Source: Rhizophagus clarus (lineage: Eukaryota; Glomeromycota; Glomeromycetes; Glomerales; Glomeraceae). From it: 64,000 nucleotides of DNA. A program made the translations under genes and the position numbers. The stretch is taken from positions 434,001-498,000 of the forward strand of contig BLAL01000246.1 in NCBI GenBank assembly GCA_015698045.1. Reading direction: 5' to 3'. This document shows, in pieces, positions 35,740 through 48,386 of the stretch. The notes under the pieces are model-generated. The model saw nothing but the letters and a program-made list of their open reading frames with translations, was not told the origin of the DNA and searched no databases. Positions within the stretch are counted from its first letter, which is position 1. Each line of letters starts with the position of its first letter.

Positions 35740-36500
35740 ATACTAATAAAGAAAAAATATATCCCACCTAAATCAAATGCATCTAGAATCAAAACAAGTC
35801 ACCTAAAAAAAAAGAAATGAAACGTTAAAAAATGGTTTGTTATAAGAAATAAATTAAAAAAAGATTAAATTCTTACTTAAATTCTACACGTCTCAAAAAA
35901 AAGCCTACATGTCTAAAAAAGTCCACGTGTCTAAAGAAATCTGACTATATAAATGAAAAGAAAAAACTTCATCTATTTTAATCATCAAATTATATTCAAA
36001 ATGTCAAAAGTATGCATCAACCTAAAGATAAAAAGGAAAATAAAATTTCATTTAAAAAAAAATTCTGATATTTTTTCTTAAAAAAAAAAATCAAAAGACC
36101 TAAACTTTGAGCTTGCATCTTTTAGCTATTTAAAAAAGAAGAAATGAAATGTTAGCAGGTATTTTATTAAAAATATGATTTTAAATAAAATACTTTTTTT
36201 ACTGAATTACTAGACTCATTTTAAGTTTTAGCCAAAATCTTTAATATTCCAACCTGCCTAAAAAAATAAATGAACGTTAAAAAATGTTTTATTAAAAGAA
36301 TATTAAAAATAATTAAAGTTAAGTGTATAGTAAACATTTTATTAAAAGGAATTTTCTCTATAGTGTACTATACAATTCTTATATATTAAAAGGTTGAAAC
36401 GAAGAATGATCTAGAAAACCTAAAAGAAAAATGAGCTGTTAGTAGTAAGTTTCATTAAAAAAAAATAATAATAAATTAGTAAAGTCTTACCAAAAGGTTT
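35740..36500 (-). repeat. Degenerate intron-microexon array 4 (minus strand)
   Basis: Minus-strand T-rich acceptors (TTTTTTTTAG then GTGACTTG, near 35805; CTTTTTTAG then ACATGTAG, near 35915; TTTTTTAG then GCAGGTTGG, near 36260) separated by AACGTT-containing hairpins (TGAAACGTTAAAAAATGG, TGAACGTTAAAAAATG). The microexon phrases ACATGTAG and ACACGTGG also occur in the array at 46-47 kb, so the two are related. Donors are poorly kept. The carrier element's ends were not found. Confidence 0.5.
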
Positions 36501-36519
36501 ACTGAAATGTAGAGTTTAA

Positions 36520-36720
36520 AAAAACTGGAGAAAATGCAAAGTCAAAAAGTAAAGGAAGAAGAAAAATATGAAGGAAAAAGAAAAGGTGAAAGAGAGGAAA
36601 AGATAAGGAAATAGGAAAAGGTGAAAAAGAGGAAAATGGAAAAAAGTGAATAGGAAATTGGGAAAAATAAAAGTAAGAAAAGTGGAAAAAGTAAAATAAT
36701 AAAAAAAAAGATCAGACTGC
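36520..36720. repeat. 200-bp purine-only tract (plus strand)
   Basis: Almost continuous A/G (GGAAAAAGAAAAGGTGAAAG and similar), with rare T. A like tract occurs at 47205-47400 after the related array, each followed within 100 bp by (G)ATCACGTGATAT. It is part of the same repeat family rather than a gene; the minus translation is Phe/Leu/Ser low complexity. Confidence 0.65.
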
Positions 36721-36722
36721 AC

Positions 36723-37329
36723 AGTTAATAATTAATATATCACGTGATATACATGATTTTTAATTATATTTTTTTTGATTAAATGCATATTTTATTGTAT
36801 TATATGTAAAAGAACAGTTACAAAAATTTATACATTAGCAAAATAAAATTCACTATATACTAAAATATCTATTTATTGTATATAATAAAAATTTATAATG
36901 TTAGAATAAGATACCAAACAATGTTATGTTAATTAACATGCTGTTTTATAAGTTAAACTAGCCAGTAGTTTTTTTTCTAGTATCTATGATAGGAATATTG
37001 TTAGTATGATCATGTGACTAGATTTTTAAACTTTAATTGGTTAAAAAAATGTGCAAAGTTATTCTTGTTAGTAATTGATTTTATTTCACTAACAAATATT
37101 TTTTATAAATAAACAATGAATGTATTGTATTTAATAATTGATAATTAAGATTGATAATATAAAAAAAGTATAATTATTTTTATTTTTATTTGTGAAAAGA
37201 ATATATTTTTTATATAAATCATAAATAAATGTTTGTTGGTAGTAATTAGTTGATGTATAATATGAGTTTAGTTATTAACTGAGTTAAATAGGCTAAATAA
37301 ATAATTTATTAATAATTATATTATGAAAA
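36723..37329. other. No gene seen
   Basis: A/T-rich. Begins with ATATCACGTGATATACATGA, a palindrome-centred phrase shared with 47455-47475. Confidence 0.4.
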
Positions 37330-37455
37330 TAAGTGAGGATTCATTCTAGATATAGTTTCTATCAAGTATTACATCAGAATTAATCATGAAAGCAGATTTA
37401 TCAAGGTGAGATATATTTATATTACTCCATTTAGGACATCTGCTAATGGTGATGT

Positions 37456-37880
37456 TAGAGCTCTGAATTTCCAGTTCAGTTTTGTTCTCAGTTCCATTTC
37501 CAGTTCTGAACTTGGTTTCTTACTGGACACTTTTCAGAATAAGATTTTTATTGAAAAACATTTTCAGAATCATCTTTTAACTGAAAAACGTTTTTTTAGT
37601 TAAAAAACTTTATCTGAAAATATTTTCAGTTTGAAGTGTTTTTCAAAAAAATAGTTTTAGTTCTATTTTTTGGTTTGAAAATGGAACTAGAACTAATTTT
37701 TCAAACTGAAAACATTTTTTTTGGTAGTGTTTTTTAACTGAAAATGTTTTCGGTTAAAAATATGACCTGAAAATGTTTTTCAGTAAAAATTTTAGGCTGA
37801 AAAACACTTTTGGTAAAATTTTATATTAGAGAGCTAAATCAGAACTGAAAATGGAACTAAACCAAAAATTCAGAGCTCTA
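37456..37880. mobile_element. hAT-like MITE (425 bp) inside the Helitron helicase
   Basis: Termini TAGAGCTCTGAATTT and AAATTCAGAGCTCTA match over 14-15 bp and the match continues imperfectly inward (CAGTTC...TTCCATTTTCAGTTCTGA). The 8-bp target duplication GGTGATGT flanks it perfectly (37448-37455, 37881-37888). The inside is a run of CTGAAAA(A/C)-TTTTCAG palindromes. No ORF. The insertion splits the QAY..SR helicase motif. Confidence 0.92.
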
Positions 37881-40234
37881 GGTGATGTAAGCTTGACCAG
37901 TTGAGAATATGTTTCTATCTAAAGCAAGAGTGACTTTAGGTAAAGTTAATCCTTGAGTTTTGTGAACAGTAAGGCAAAATAATTTTGTAAAGGAAATTGG
38001 GTTTAATGACAGTTATTTTCATTGATCTTAAAATAATGAGTTTGTTTATATATATCTAGATTTATTATAGAACCTCAAGTGGAAAAAGCAACACATACAC
38101 TTGGTTGAGAAGGATTTACATCAGTAACTAAATCCATTGTACCATTATATATTTCCTGATCAATAAGAGAGTTATTGAGGTACATAACATGTGCACTTGG
38201 TTGTAATCTGACATAAAAGTAGATTAGTTTTTGGTTTGAACATTTTATTGCAAAGAGATCGATCCTAGGAAGTAGAGCTTATAAAATCTGAGGCTTGTGA
38301 AAGTAAGAATTTATTATTGAAAATAGGAAATATATTACAGATCATTGTATTAATTGTTTGTGCATTTTCTCTAAGCCCAACAATATGAGTAGTATTAAAA
38401 GATGTTTTAATAGCAAATCTAGTTAAAAATTCAATATGATATTATTGCAAAATATTCCAGGTTTCAGTAAAAATATTGCCAATTTGTACTTCTTGTAGAA
38501 TGTAATAAAATGTTTTATCATTACTTTATTGTTGAGGAGATTCTAAAAATAATGGGTAAAAGAGTAACCAAATAGCAGCTCAAAATACTTGTTGATCAGA
38601 AATAGGTGAAAGTAATATCAGATTACTAACTATTATAACATTTATACCACAAAATGCAATAGCATTATTATGAAGATTTGCAAAAATATTTGAGATGAAA
38701 TCTAGTAGTTCAGCTGACACCATAGATATTTCTTCAATAATTATAGTATTAATTTTCTTTAATCTAGATTTCAATTCATTATCTGTATAAGCATAAGTAT
38801 TAAAACCTCTTTGAGTATTTACAATTTTTAATTCAGAATATATTGTTTTACTACCTATATTTTGAGCTGCTATTCCTGTAGGTACTAGAAGTAGGTAGTT
38901 AGAATGTCTTTATTTAAGTAAATTAATAATTATATGTATAATATAGGATTTTCTGGTACTAGCAGAACTAGTTATAAAGAAATATGGCTATTTTATACCA
39001 TCATTTTTTTCTAAATACATCCTAATAGTGGAATTTGCAGTTTCTGAAAATATATGGAAAAGTAACTTTAAATCTTCCATCTGTAATTGTATTATATGTG
39101 AAAGATTTAATGGGAGTTGTTGACTGAGAGATAATAGTAATCTATTCAGCATTTTAGAAAATTTATTATTTAATTGTATTATATGAGATTGTTGAGTGTT
39201 GGTAATTTGATTTTATAATTCAGCTAGAAAATCAGAAAACAATAATAAAAACTTTTCATAATAAGTGCTATTTGATGTGATTTTATAATTAGATTCATTT
39301 CTTGCAGGAATTCTTAAGAGTAACTGTTGATAAAAATATGGTTTCCCATCTTCAATTTTCAAAAACTGGTATCTGGTAACTATTTCTTTTGAGCATTTTA
39401 GAACATAATTACCTAGTCTATCATAGTAAATTTGGTGTAGTGTATGAGCAGGTTGTGTTAATATAATAGAGTATCTTTCAAAATATTGAGGATAGGTTAA
39501 GTTATTAAACTCAGAAAGATGAGGACGAGCCATGTATTTCATAATATTGTCATCATAATGTGGGTTTTTATCATTCTCTTCTATTATAAATTGGGATTAT
39601 AGTGCAAGTTCTTATATTTGGTGGTTCAATAGTTAGAAATTTTATAGTAGCAGAAAAGTTATAAATTTGATGTCTAAGAAGAAGAAATATAAGTTCCATA
39701 GAACCAAGTCTTTATACTATAATGTATTCTCTTAGTAAATCATTTTTCTGAATGTTAAATATATGGGATAATTTACTTTTTATGATATACTTGCTCATAT
39801 ATCTGGCAAATTCTTAATCTGTTATATATTGTGTATTCATGTATGCATCCCAGCGTAGGAAGATAACAGGATGATATGAAACAACCCATGAGTCAACTTT
39901 AATTAAACATTTGTAGATATATTGAGAGTTCCCTTCTTTATAATGAGTTGTTTTACTGTAAGGTCGTGAAAACCCCTTCTTGCAGGTTTGTTCTGAAGGT
40001 GCAGGACCTTTGCATTTTTTATTACAAATATGTATCTGATTAGCTACTACTGTAACATAAAGTTTAGATTTGTATATTAGGTCTGGCATGGTTAAATGAA
40101 TGATATTATTATTAATCATAATTTCAATACTCTTAGTAGTCCAATAGCAGCTATGTGTGTGAGCAGTACTTCTGTTTTGAAACTTAACACAATCAATGAA
40201 GATTGTTATCTCGCTAAAACCTATTAGTTCAGGT

Positions 40235-40658
40235 TAAGGTTACCTGCTGAAACTAAAAAGGAAATTCTGAAAAATTTTGGCCAATCAAATCTATTTCAAA
40301 ACTAAAGCCGAAATTATTCTTAATTTTGGCCAAAATTAAAAATTGGCTGAAATCACAGCATTAAATCACGTGATATTACATAAACTTCCAAAAAAGAAAA
40401 TTTTGATTTCCAGTAAAATTGGAAAATTGTATTACACAATAGTTACATAAAATTCAAATAAGGATATTTTTATGTTGATCTTTTATTTAGCCAGAATTAT
40501 GATATTAAAGCCAGCTTATAATTTTGATCAAATTTTGGCATTTTGGTAATAATTTCGGCATTATAATTTTGGCAAATTTACTTTTAATTGCCTAAACTTT
40601 TGGCTACAAAAAAGTTTTGGTCTTAGCCTAAACTACCTAATTTTGACAGGCAACCTTG
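40235..40658. mobile_element. hAT-like MITE (424 bp) upstream of the HUH segment of the Helitron
   Basis: Left TAAGGTTACCTG, right (reverse complement) CAAGGTTGCCTG: a YAAGG hAT-type end. The perfect 8-bp direct repeat GTTCAGGT flanks it (40227-40234, 40659-40666). The interior is rich in TTTTGGCCAA-like palindromic phrases, also seen near 61300-61400. No ORF. Confidence 0.88.
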
Positions 40659-41739
40659 GTTCAGGTTTTTTATAAAGTTTGTTTTTCAAAGATTTAAACT
40701 TGTGGACAAAATAGTTAATGCAATGAAAGAGTCTGTTTATAGGTAGGGTATCATTATTATCACTATTGGAAAGTATATCATGAAGGTGAATCTATCAATT
40801 TTCAGCCATAGTCAGGATTATGAATAATGTTGGTAATCCTAGTTTTTAAATCATAACATTTAGGTGGAGTTGTTTTTAGTAAAAATATAAGTCTTCAGTT
40901 TGTATAAATGTAGGAATAGGTACTGTCATATTTTCATCAATTATATTGTAAGAAGTATAGGCACTAGGACGAAGTAAATCTCTTACTGATAAGAGGTTTT
41001 GGTTATTACTAAAGTTAAGTTATGCTTGTCATAATAATCATTGTGTGTTTTGGTAATGTCGCAATTTCTCTAATTAAAGGTAAGATCATGAAGGCTAATG
41101 GTGATGAAGTCTCCACCTTGAATCAAAGTTCATCAATCATTGTTTGATGTATTTTCTATATATTTCATAACATGTTTCATTATTTTGACTTTGTCTTTGT
41201 TGTTCTATAATATCATAGAAATGGCCTTTTTCATCCATAAATATAATTGAAAATAATAGCAGTTCTAAATTAGGGTCATGAGTTGGAATTGATAACCATA
41301 AATTCTTACTTTTTTAGACAAAACCTGCCATCAATCTGGTATAATGAAAGACTTTATTATAAATTTCATTAGAAAAGTCATAGTTTGATACTATTATATC
41401 ACGAGTATTTACTGAAAGTGTTTGAGTATCAGATTAAAAATGTCTAGCTGTTAAAAATGGACCATTTTTATTTTGAAGGTTGAAAGGTTGTAATGTTAAA
41501 AGATGAGTAAATGGTTGAAGATAGGGGTTGTTTTGTAATAAATAAAATTGCCTGCCAAACCTCAATTGACCAATATCAAAACGTCAAAACCTAAAATATA
41601 TTAAAATACTAAAATGCTAAAATAATTTTAACATGTTAAAATTGTTAAAACTAGTTTTGATATGTCAAAATTGCTGAAACTAAACATCAGAATATTTTAC
41701 AACAAGTTTCATTCATTATAATAAAAATTCAAAAATAAG

Positions 41740-42715
41740 AAACATTTTACAACATTTTTTATTAAATAATTGAAAAACTGTTGCGCAATGGTTTTTTTTT
41801 TAAGTTAAAAAATAAAAAATGTTTCGCAACATTTTTATTAAATGCTTGAAAAACTGTTGCAAAACAGTTTTTTTTCTAAGTTAAAAAAGCTTGAAAAACT
41901 GTTGTAAAACAGTTTTTTTCACTTAAAAATTTAAAAATAAAAAACATTTTGCAACATTTTTTATTAAATAATTGAAAAACTGTTGTGAAATGGTTTTTTT
42001 TTCTAAATTAAAAAAGCTTGAAAAACTGTTGCAAAATGGTTTTTTGCTTAAAAATTTAAAAATAAAAAATGTTTCACAATGTTTTTTATTAAATACTTGA
42101 AAAACTGTTGCAAAATGGTTTTTTTTTTAAGTTAAAAAAATAAAAAATATTTCACAACATTTTTATTAAATAATTGAAAAACTGTTGCAAAACAGGTTTT
42201 TTTTTAAATTTAAAAACTTAAAAAATTGTTGCGAAACAGTTTTTTTTGCTTAAAAATTAAAATAAAAACATTTTGCAACATTTTTTATTAAATAATTGAA
42301 AAACTGTTGCAAAATGGTTTTTTTTTAAGTTAAAAAAATAAAAAATATTTCACAACATTTTTATTAAATAATTGAAAAACTATTGCAAAACGGGTTTTTT
42401 TCTAAGTTAAAAAAGCTTGAAAAATTATTGTAAACCAGTTTTTTTCACTTAAAAATTCAAAAATAAAAAATGTTTTGCAATATTTTTTATTAAATAATTA
42501 AAAAACTGTTGTGAACTGGTTTTTTTCTAAATTAAAAAAATAAAAAATATTTTGCAATGTTTTTTATTAAATAATTGAAAAACTGTTGCAAAACAGTTTT
42601 TTTTCTAAATTAAAAAAGCTTGAAAAACTATTGTGAAATGGTTCTTTTCACTTAAAAATTCAAAAATAAAAAATATTTCTCAACATTTTTTATTAAATAA
42701 TTGAAAAACACAGTT
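41740..42715. repeat. Hairpin array AAACTGTTGC(A/G)AAACAGTTTTTT and ATGTTTCGCAACATT
   Basis: Roughly eight repeats of 110-150 bp built of two palindromes: AAAACTGTTG-CAAA-CAGTTTTT and AATGTT-TCGC-AACATTTTT, spaced by TATTAAATAATTG and AAATTAAAAAAGCTTG. GTTTCGCAAC is also the donor-hairpin motif of array 1, but splice-like GTAAGT is missing here. The left edge abuts the N-terminal end of the Helitron relic. Confidence 0.75.
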
Positions 42716-43152
42716 TAAAAGCTAATAAATCAAGTATATACTTTATTGATAACTATTAGTCCAATAGGTTAGCCAAAATTTAGTAATCAATAGGGCATAT
42801 ACCTAATTGATAACTATATAAAAATTCAGGTTAGCCAGATTGATCATATTTTTTAATTCGAATAAATTAGGTAATAATTCAATAGTTATCATTCAGTTTA
42901 ATATATTATTATTACTACTAGTAAAATTGAATTCAATAGGTATATACCGATTGATGACTATTACTATTAGTCTAATCTGTTAATCTAATAAATATAAAAA
43001 ATTAAACTATTTTAGCTGATCAATTACAAAATATGACATGTATTACTTTATCTTGAATAAACAATTTGCAGTTTAAAATCTTTTAAACATTTTTCTTACA
43101 AAAAAAATCTTGTTTTATAAATTCAAATCCCTTTATTTGAAAAAAACAATTA
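42716..43152. other. No gene seen
   Basis: A/T-rich, with CCAATAGGT / ATTGATAACTA phrases like those at 34.9-35.0 kb, which suggests that both belong to one dispersed repeat. Confidence 0.4.
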
Positions 43153-43325
43153 GGGCAGTGACATATATTAGCTAATATTTTAGGGGGTGGGGGGGTAGGC
43201 AAAAATCTTAGGTTACACAATTTTTAAAAAATATGATTGGTTGCACGTGTCCAAGATATCTTACCTGGGGGTGGGGGGGTAAGCGCCTATAATAAAAAAA
43301 TATTAGCTAATATATGTCACTGCCC
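43153..43325. mobile_element. PIF/Harbinger-like MITE (173 bp), TTA target duplication
   Basis: Left end GGGCAGTGACATATATTAGC and right end its reverse complement, perfect for about 28 bp. TTA precedes (43150-43152) and follows (43326-43328) the element, the 3-bp duplication typical of PIF/Harbinger. Internal G runs GGGGGTGGGGGGGTA and GGGGGTGGGGGGGTA are unusual in this A/T-rich DNA. Non-coding. Confidence 0.92.
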
Positions 43326-43380
43326 TTATTTTATTTTTTTTTTATTATTTTCCTTTACAGAAACTTAAAAATTCTAAATG

Positions 43381-44440
43381 ATGATGAATTGATATAGTAA
43401 TGATATTAAATATACATTATAACAATATTGATTTGCAAATGATATCATTATGATATCGCAATGATATCAGTATATTATTAATTCGATATATCAAAATGAT
43501 ATCATAAAGATATTTACTTAAAGAAATATTGAATCGATATCATACTAATATTGTTATAACAACAATGATTTTTTTAAAAAAATGTGAACAAATATGATAT
43601 CGATATGATATTGTATCAACATGTATTCAGTATCAATATGATATCGATATGATATTGTATCAACATGTATTCAGTATCAATATGATATCGATATGATATT
43701 ATATCAACATGTATTCAGTATCAATATGATATCGATATGATATTGTATCAACATGTATTCAGTATCAATATGATATCGATATGATATTATATCAACATGT
43801 ATTCAGTATCAATATGATATCGTAAAAACATCATCTTATAAATATCAAATTGACATTAATTTAATATTGAAAATATAACAAATTGACATTATTTTGATAT
43901 AGTTAAACAACAATAAAATTTTTAAAAAATGTGAAACAAATATAGTATAGATATGATATCGTATCGACATATATTCAGTATCAATATGACATCATAAAAA
44001 CATCATTTTATAAATATTAAATCGACATCATTTCAATATAGGTAATATAATGAATTGACATCATTTTGATAAAGTTAAACAATAACAAAAAATGTGAAAC
44101 AAATATGATATTGATATAATATCATTTTGATATTTATTTAATATTAAAATGATATCATAAAGATATCATTTTATAAATATTGAATTGATATTAATTTGAT
44201 ATCATTAATACAACGAATTAATATCATTTTATTATTAAAAATAATAATTAATTTTTAAAAAAATGTGAAATAAATAAAATATTAAATCAATATCATATTA
44301 ATTAATATGATTGATAAATTCAATACTAAATTTTAAATGTTTTTATATATATTTTATTAATTTGTAATTTAATTAAAATTTAATTTAAAATTTAATTTCA
44401 ACTGAGATGATATAAAGTATTAAGAAAACTCGTTAAAATA
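43381..44440. repeat. GATATC-rich palindromic satellite block, second copy
   Basis: Same texture and spacer phrases as 9720-10250 (TATATCAAAATGATATCAT, AAAAAAATGTGAA.AAATATGATAT). Within it, 43591-43812 is a clean 44-bp tandem array: AATATGATATCGATATGATA starts at 43591, 43635, 43679, 43723 and 43767. Copies differ at one site (TTGTATC or TTATATC), alternating in the last four, so the recent amplification step may have been 88 bp. Confidence 0.85.
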
Positions 44441-45136
44441 AAAAACCTGTTAAATTTTTACATAAGACTATATACTTGTGTGCCACTTTTTTTTTCTAAC
44501 ATGTGATGATCATAACACCACCAATAGCAAATAAAAAAACCAAATTCTTCTGTATAGTGTTAACAAAATTTTCATAAAAGACCTAATCAGCTCAGACACT
44601 TACTTCACTAGGTATGACAATCTTGACAATCTCTTACTCATTATTTAAAATATATATGATATTAGAACTAGATTTTTATTGGATAAAATTAATTAATTAT
44701 TTGCAATTATTGTAAAATATAACAATCTTCCAGTAATTTTAATTAATCATATAGCTGTAAAATAAAAACTATTTTTTATCTAAATTCTGTTTGTGGTATC
44801 ATGATCAGATCCTTGACATCCTCCTAAATTGCAATTATGAATAAAATGTATTTTTTACATATTATCTATTACAGTAATTGAAAAAATGCGCCTCCATTTA
44901 TTCCCTGTTACTTGAAGGCGATAAAGTGAACATTTTAACAGTAAATATTCAATCCCAGTATCTTCAAACCAATCCACAACAATAAAGACATAATATTTGT
45001 CATTATTACCCTTATGTTGAAAAATCCCCTTGATAATTGTATAAAATTCTTCATGATCTTCTTTATAAATTGTGACAAAATCACCAAGATGTAAGTGGAC
45101 TTTTGAAAGGACACTATTTTTTTTTTCAATGGTATA

Positions 45137-48100
45137 CTTTACTAAAAATGCTTATTTTTTTGATATACTTTTTATATGGCCACAGTATTATTTTTATATG
45201 GTTTTAATCCATTTTGTCATCCATTAAAACCATGTTATCTAGGCTTATAATTTCATTGCGAAATAATATCAAAAAATTACAATAGTTTTTTAATGGTTTT
45301 GTAATTATTCTGTAATTATTTTGCAATAATCTTAAGATGGTTTTTTAAATAATTTTATAATCCAAATGTAATTGAATTTAAATTGATTTCAAATTGTTTT
45401 TAATTAGTAAAAAATAAATTGTAAATTTTAATTGTAAAATATGTACATTGTAAACTAATTTTCTAATGTAAAATTTAATTGTCTAAATATTAATTTCATC
45501 ACATATGGACTGCTATGTAAGAGTTGACTTTAAAGATGCTTCCAAAAATGATATACACCAATTGCCTGGTTTAGACAATAATGTCAGCTTCTTTCTTGAT
45601 TAATCTAATTTTTTGATGTTCTTCAAACTTCCTTCACCATTCTTCGATTATGCGAAATTCTACGTGTCCAAATAAATGATTAGTAAACAAAAGGAAATTA
45701 TAAAAAAAAGAAAGTTTTTAACTCTGGTATTCCGTTTACAGTCCAAAAGTTGAATGTTGTAATCTATATAAAATAGAGATAAAAAAAGTAGTTTTTTTTT
45801 TATTAAAGTTTTTGAAATTCTTATTCAAAAACTTATCTAAAGATCTGAAATTGAAATTTGATCAGATGATTTCTACAAGATAGAAATAAATAAAGTTAAC
45901 ATTAATATAAACCGTTTTTTTAAATAAAATTTTTGATCTATTTGAAAACTTACTGCTTTCCAACAATTAAAAGCCAAGATCTAATTAAAAAACGTGCTTT
46001 TTCATTGAAGTTTTTGAATTTTGACTTCAAAACTTAATCTGCATTCAATACCCAAAAAATCAAGCCTGTCTACAAAAGAAAAAAAAATGAACTGTTAGAA
46101 ACAGTTTGTTAAAAAAAAAGGAAACTACTAAACTCGCTAAAGTTTTCATATTCTCACTGGATTTCATCCAAAGAGCCGAGGAACAAACTTTTTAAAAAAG
46201 GAAAAACTTTCAAATTTCACATTCAAAGAGCTTGATCATTTGTCTACACATTTCGTAAATAGGTAATCGTGATCGTGATCTTGCTCTTACTATAGGTAAA
46301 CATGATTTTGAATGTCATGATGGTAAATGCTGATGAAATGAATGTGATAGTGTTTCCAACCAGAATCTACATTTCAGATCGTCTAAAAAAAGATAAAATA
46401 AAACGTTAGAAATGTTTCATTAAAATCAATTTATACTGTAAAAAAAACTTTGGCTTTCTTACTAAAAACTTACGCTTCTAAAGATCTGAAGTAAATACTT
46501 CTATAACTTTCATACTGGATCTTACGTGTCCATTCCAAGGAACTGAGTGGCCATATCTCTATTAATATATCCATATACCCTTGTTAATAAACACGAAGTA
46601 TGGTCGCCTAAAAAAAAATAGTAAAATAAAAAGTCAGTAAAAATGTTTCATTAAAAGAATTAATCAAAAGTAATAACTAACTCTCATCAAACTTCTCACG
46701 TGATGTCCAAGTTTCCTGAAGAACTGGCCATCTATAAAACAAAATAAACAAATGTTTCATTAAAAAGGAACAATTCAAAGTAAATAAAAAACCTCCCTCA
46801 CTGAACTTTTCATGTCAAAGTACTTAAGGAACGGTCATCTATAAAAAAAATGAAACATTAAAAACGTTTCATTGAAAGAAATAAATTTGAAAAAAAAATT
46901 TATTTTCTGAATCTCTTACCAAAATCTACATGTCTAAAAAAGAGTAAAAACAAAATGTTAGTGAAATATTTCGCTAAAAGTAACAATTCAAAAAAAATAT
47001 TCTGAGCCTCCCTACTGAAATTCTACACATTGAAAGACCATAAATTTAAAAGTTTATTAATGGGTCTTTAAAGATAGGTCAAGTATGTTTAGAACTTTTG
47101 AAATAAACGTCTAAAAAAATAAAAATGAAAAACGTATTAGTAAAATATTTTGTTAAAAAAAATAAACTTTCCTTACCGAAATGTGCATCTGAATGAAAAA
47201 ACTGTAGGAAAATTGAAGAAGAAAGCCGTGGAAAAAGGAAAAACTGTGAGGAAGGAACGAAAGAGGAAAAAAGGGCTAGATGACTAGAGAATGGGAAAAT
47301 GGAACAAGAAAAAGAGGAAAGAATGAAGAAATGGGAATGGGAATGGGAATGGAAAAGAAAATGGAAATGAGAATATAGGAAAGTTTCATTAAAGTTTAAA
47401 AAAAAGAGATCAGCTAAGTGCTTTTTTTAAACTTAATTGTTAATGCTGTAGATCACGTGATATATGTGATATCAAATTTAATATAAATAGGGGCTCCTCT
47501 TTACGAGATAAAAATTTTTTTTAACTTAATTAAATTTTTATTATAGTTATATTATAATAAGTTACGGATGTACATATGTACATATATATTGTACATACAA
47601 CATCTGTTTAACCTTACAAAAAGCCCCTCCTTTGTAAACAGGTAGAGGTCCATTAATACCTATAGGGGGAGAGCCATTGCTGTTTTCTCCGCCTGTCTAT
47701 GGTGACAAAAAGAGGGAGTCTTCAGTAGTAAGGCTTAGTATATTATAAAAATAATAAATAATTTCATAATATCATAATTATTTCAATATAATTTCAATAT
47801 AATTTTATATTAAAAATATAATTTCAATAACAATTGCAGTATAATTTCATATAATCATTTCAATACAATTTCATATTAATTATATAATTATTGCAATATC
47901 ATATTACATTAAGAATATAATCATTACAATACAATTTCAAATTATCAATTGCATTATTAATAATAAATTTATTACATTACTATTATGAGATATATTGCAG
48001 TATGATTTCAAATTATCAATTACATTATTAATAACAAATTTATTACAATTACTATTGTGATATATTATTTAAATACTCATAGCAAGTTAGAAGTGATTAT

Positions 48101-48349
48101 AGTTATAATCCTATCTTACTTAATAAATTATGGTACGGCTTCAATACCAAAAAAAAAAAAAGATATATTATTTAAATTATTATAATATTATAATTTGTAA
48201 GATTTTTACCATTCCTTATAATATAGTATTGTAATCAATTGCAAAATACATGAAAACAATTTCATTCATTACAAAATAATATTAGAATTACATAAGTATA
48301 ATAAACATATTATAAAATTATGTTAAAAAAATAGGCATTTTTAGTAAAG
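45137..48349. mobile_element. Non-autonomous Tc1/mariner-like element (3.2 kb), TA target duplication
   Basis: Inverted termini CTTTACTAAAAATGC(T/C)TATT at both ends (45137; complement ending 48349), about 25 bp with one mismatch, flanked by TA (45135-45136, 48350-48351). Joining the flanks with one TA gives GCATCATATACCATTG, reading LASYTIE in the host gene, the same as LATYTIE in copy 1. No transposase; the interior holds array 5, a purine tract (47205-47400), and A/T-rich ends. The TA duplication supports Tc1/mariner; other TA-using groups cannot be excluded. Confidence 0.85.
46040..47200 (-). repeat. Intron-microexon array 5 inside the TA-flanked element
   Basis: Minus-strand units: T-rich TTTTTTTTTAG then GCGACCATACTTCG (near 46610), CTTTTTTAG then ACATGTAGATTTTG then GTAAGAG (near 46936-46915), TTTTATAG then ATGGCCAGTTC (near 46735), with AATGAAACGTTTTTAATGTTTC-type hairpins between. 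Donors are kept in only some units. Microexon phrases overlap those at 35.7-36.5 kb. Confidence 0.6.
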
Positions 48350-48386
48350 TATGATGCTAATTTGTACCAGCTAGTAGAGGTATGCT

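Larger units (their letters stand above)
37330..41546 (-). pseudogene. Helitron RepHel (HUH endonuclease plus Pif1-type helicase) relic
   Basis: Read on the minus strand, 41546 to 37330. Early part: GPFLTARHF.SDTQTLSVNT, IIVSNYDFSNEIYNKVFHYT, KGHFYDIIEQQ. The HUH-bearing segment is FQNRSTAHTHSCYWT (near 40180), then 40119-39814 (HICNKKCKGPAPSEQTCKKG, YIYKCL, WVVSYHP, MNTQYITD). 39542-39213 is the linker YMARPHLSEFNNLTYPQYFE...RYQFLKIEDGKPYFYQQLLL. The Pif1 helicase part includes INTIIIEEISMVSAELLDFI (38774-38580; Walker B-like) and LTVHKTQGLTLPKVTLALD (about 37980-37930), followed by GQAYIT, interrupted by a MITE, then ISRCPKWSNI: together the conserved QAY.(A/I)SR helicase motif. Intact proteins nick and unwind DNA for rolling-circle transposition. 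Many stops; two hAT-like MITEs inserted. Helitron ends (TC..., CTAG hairpin) not identified. Confidence 0.85.
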
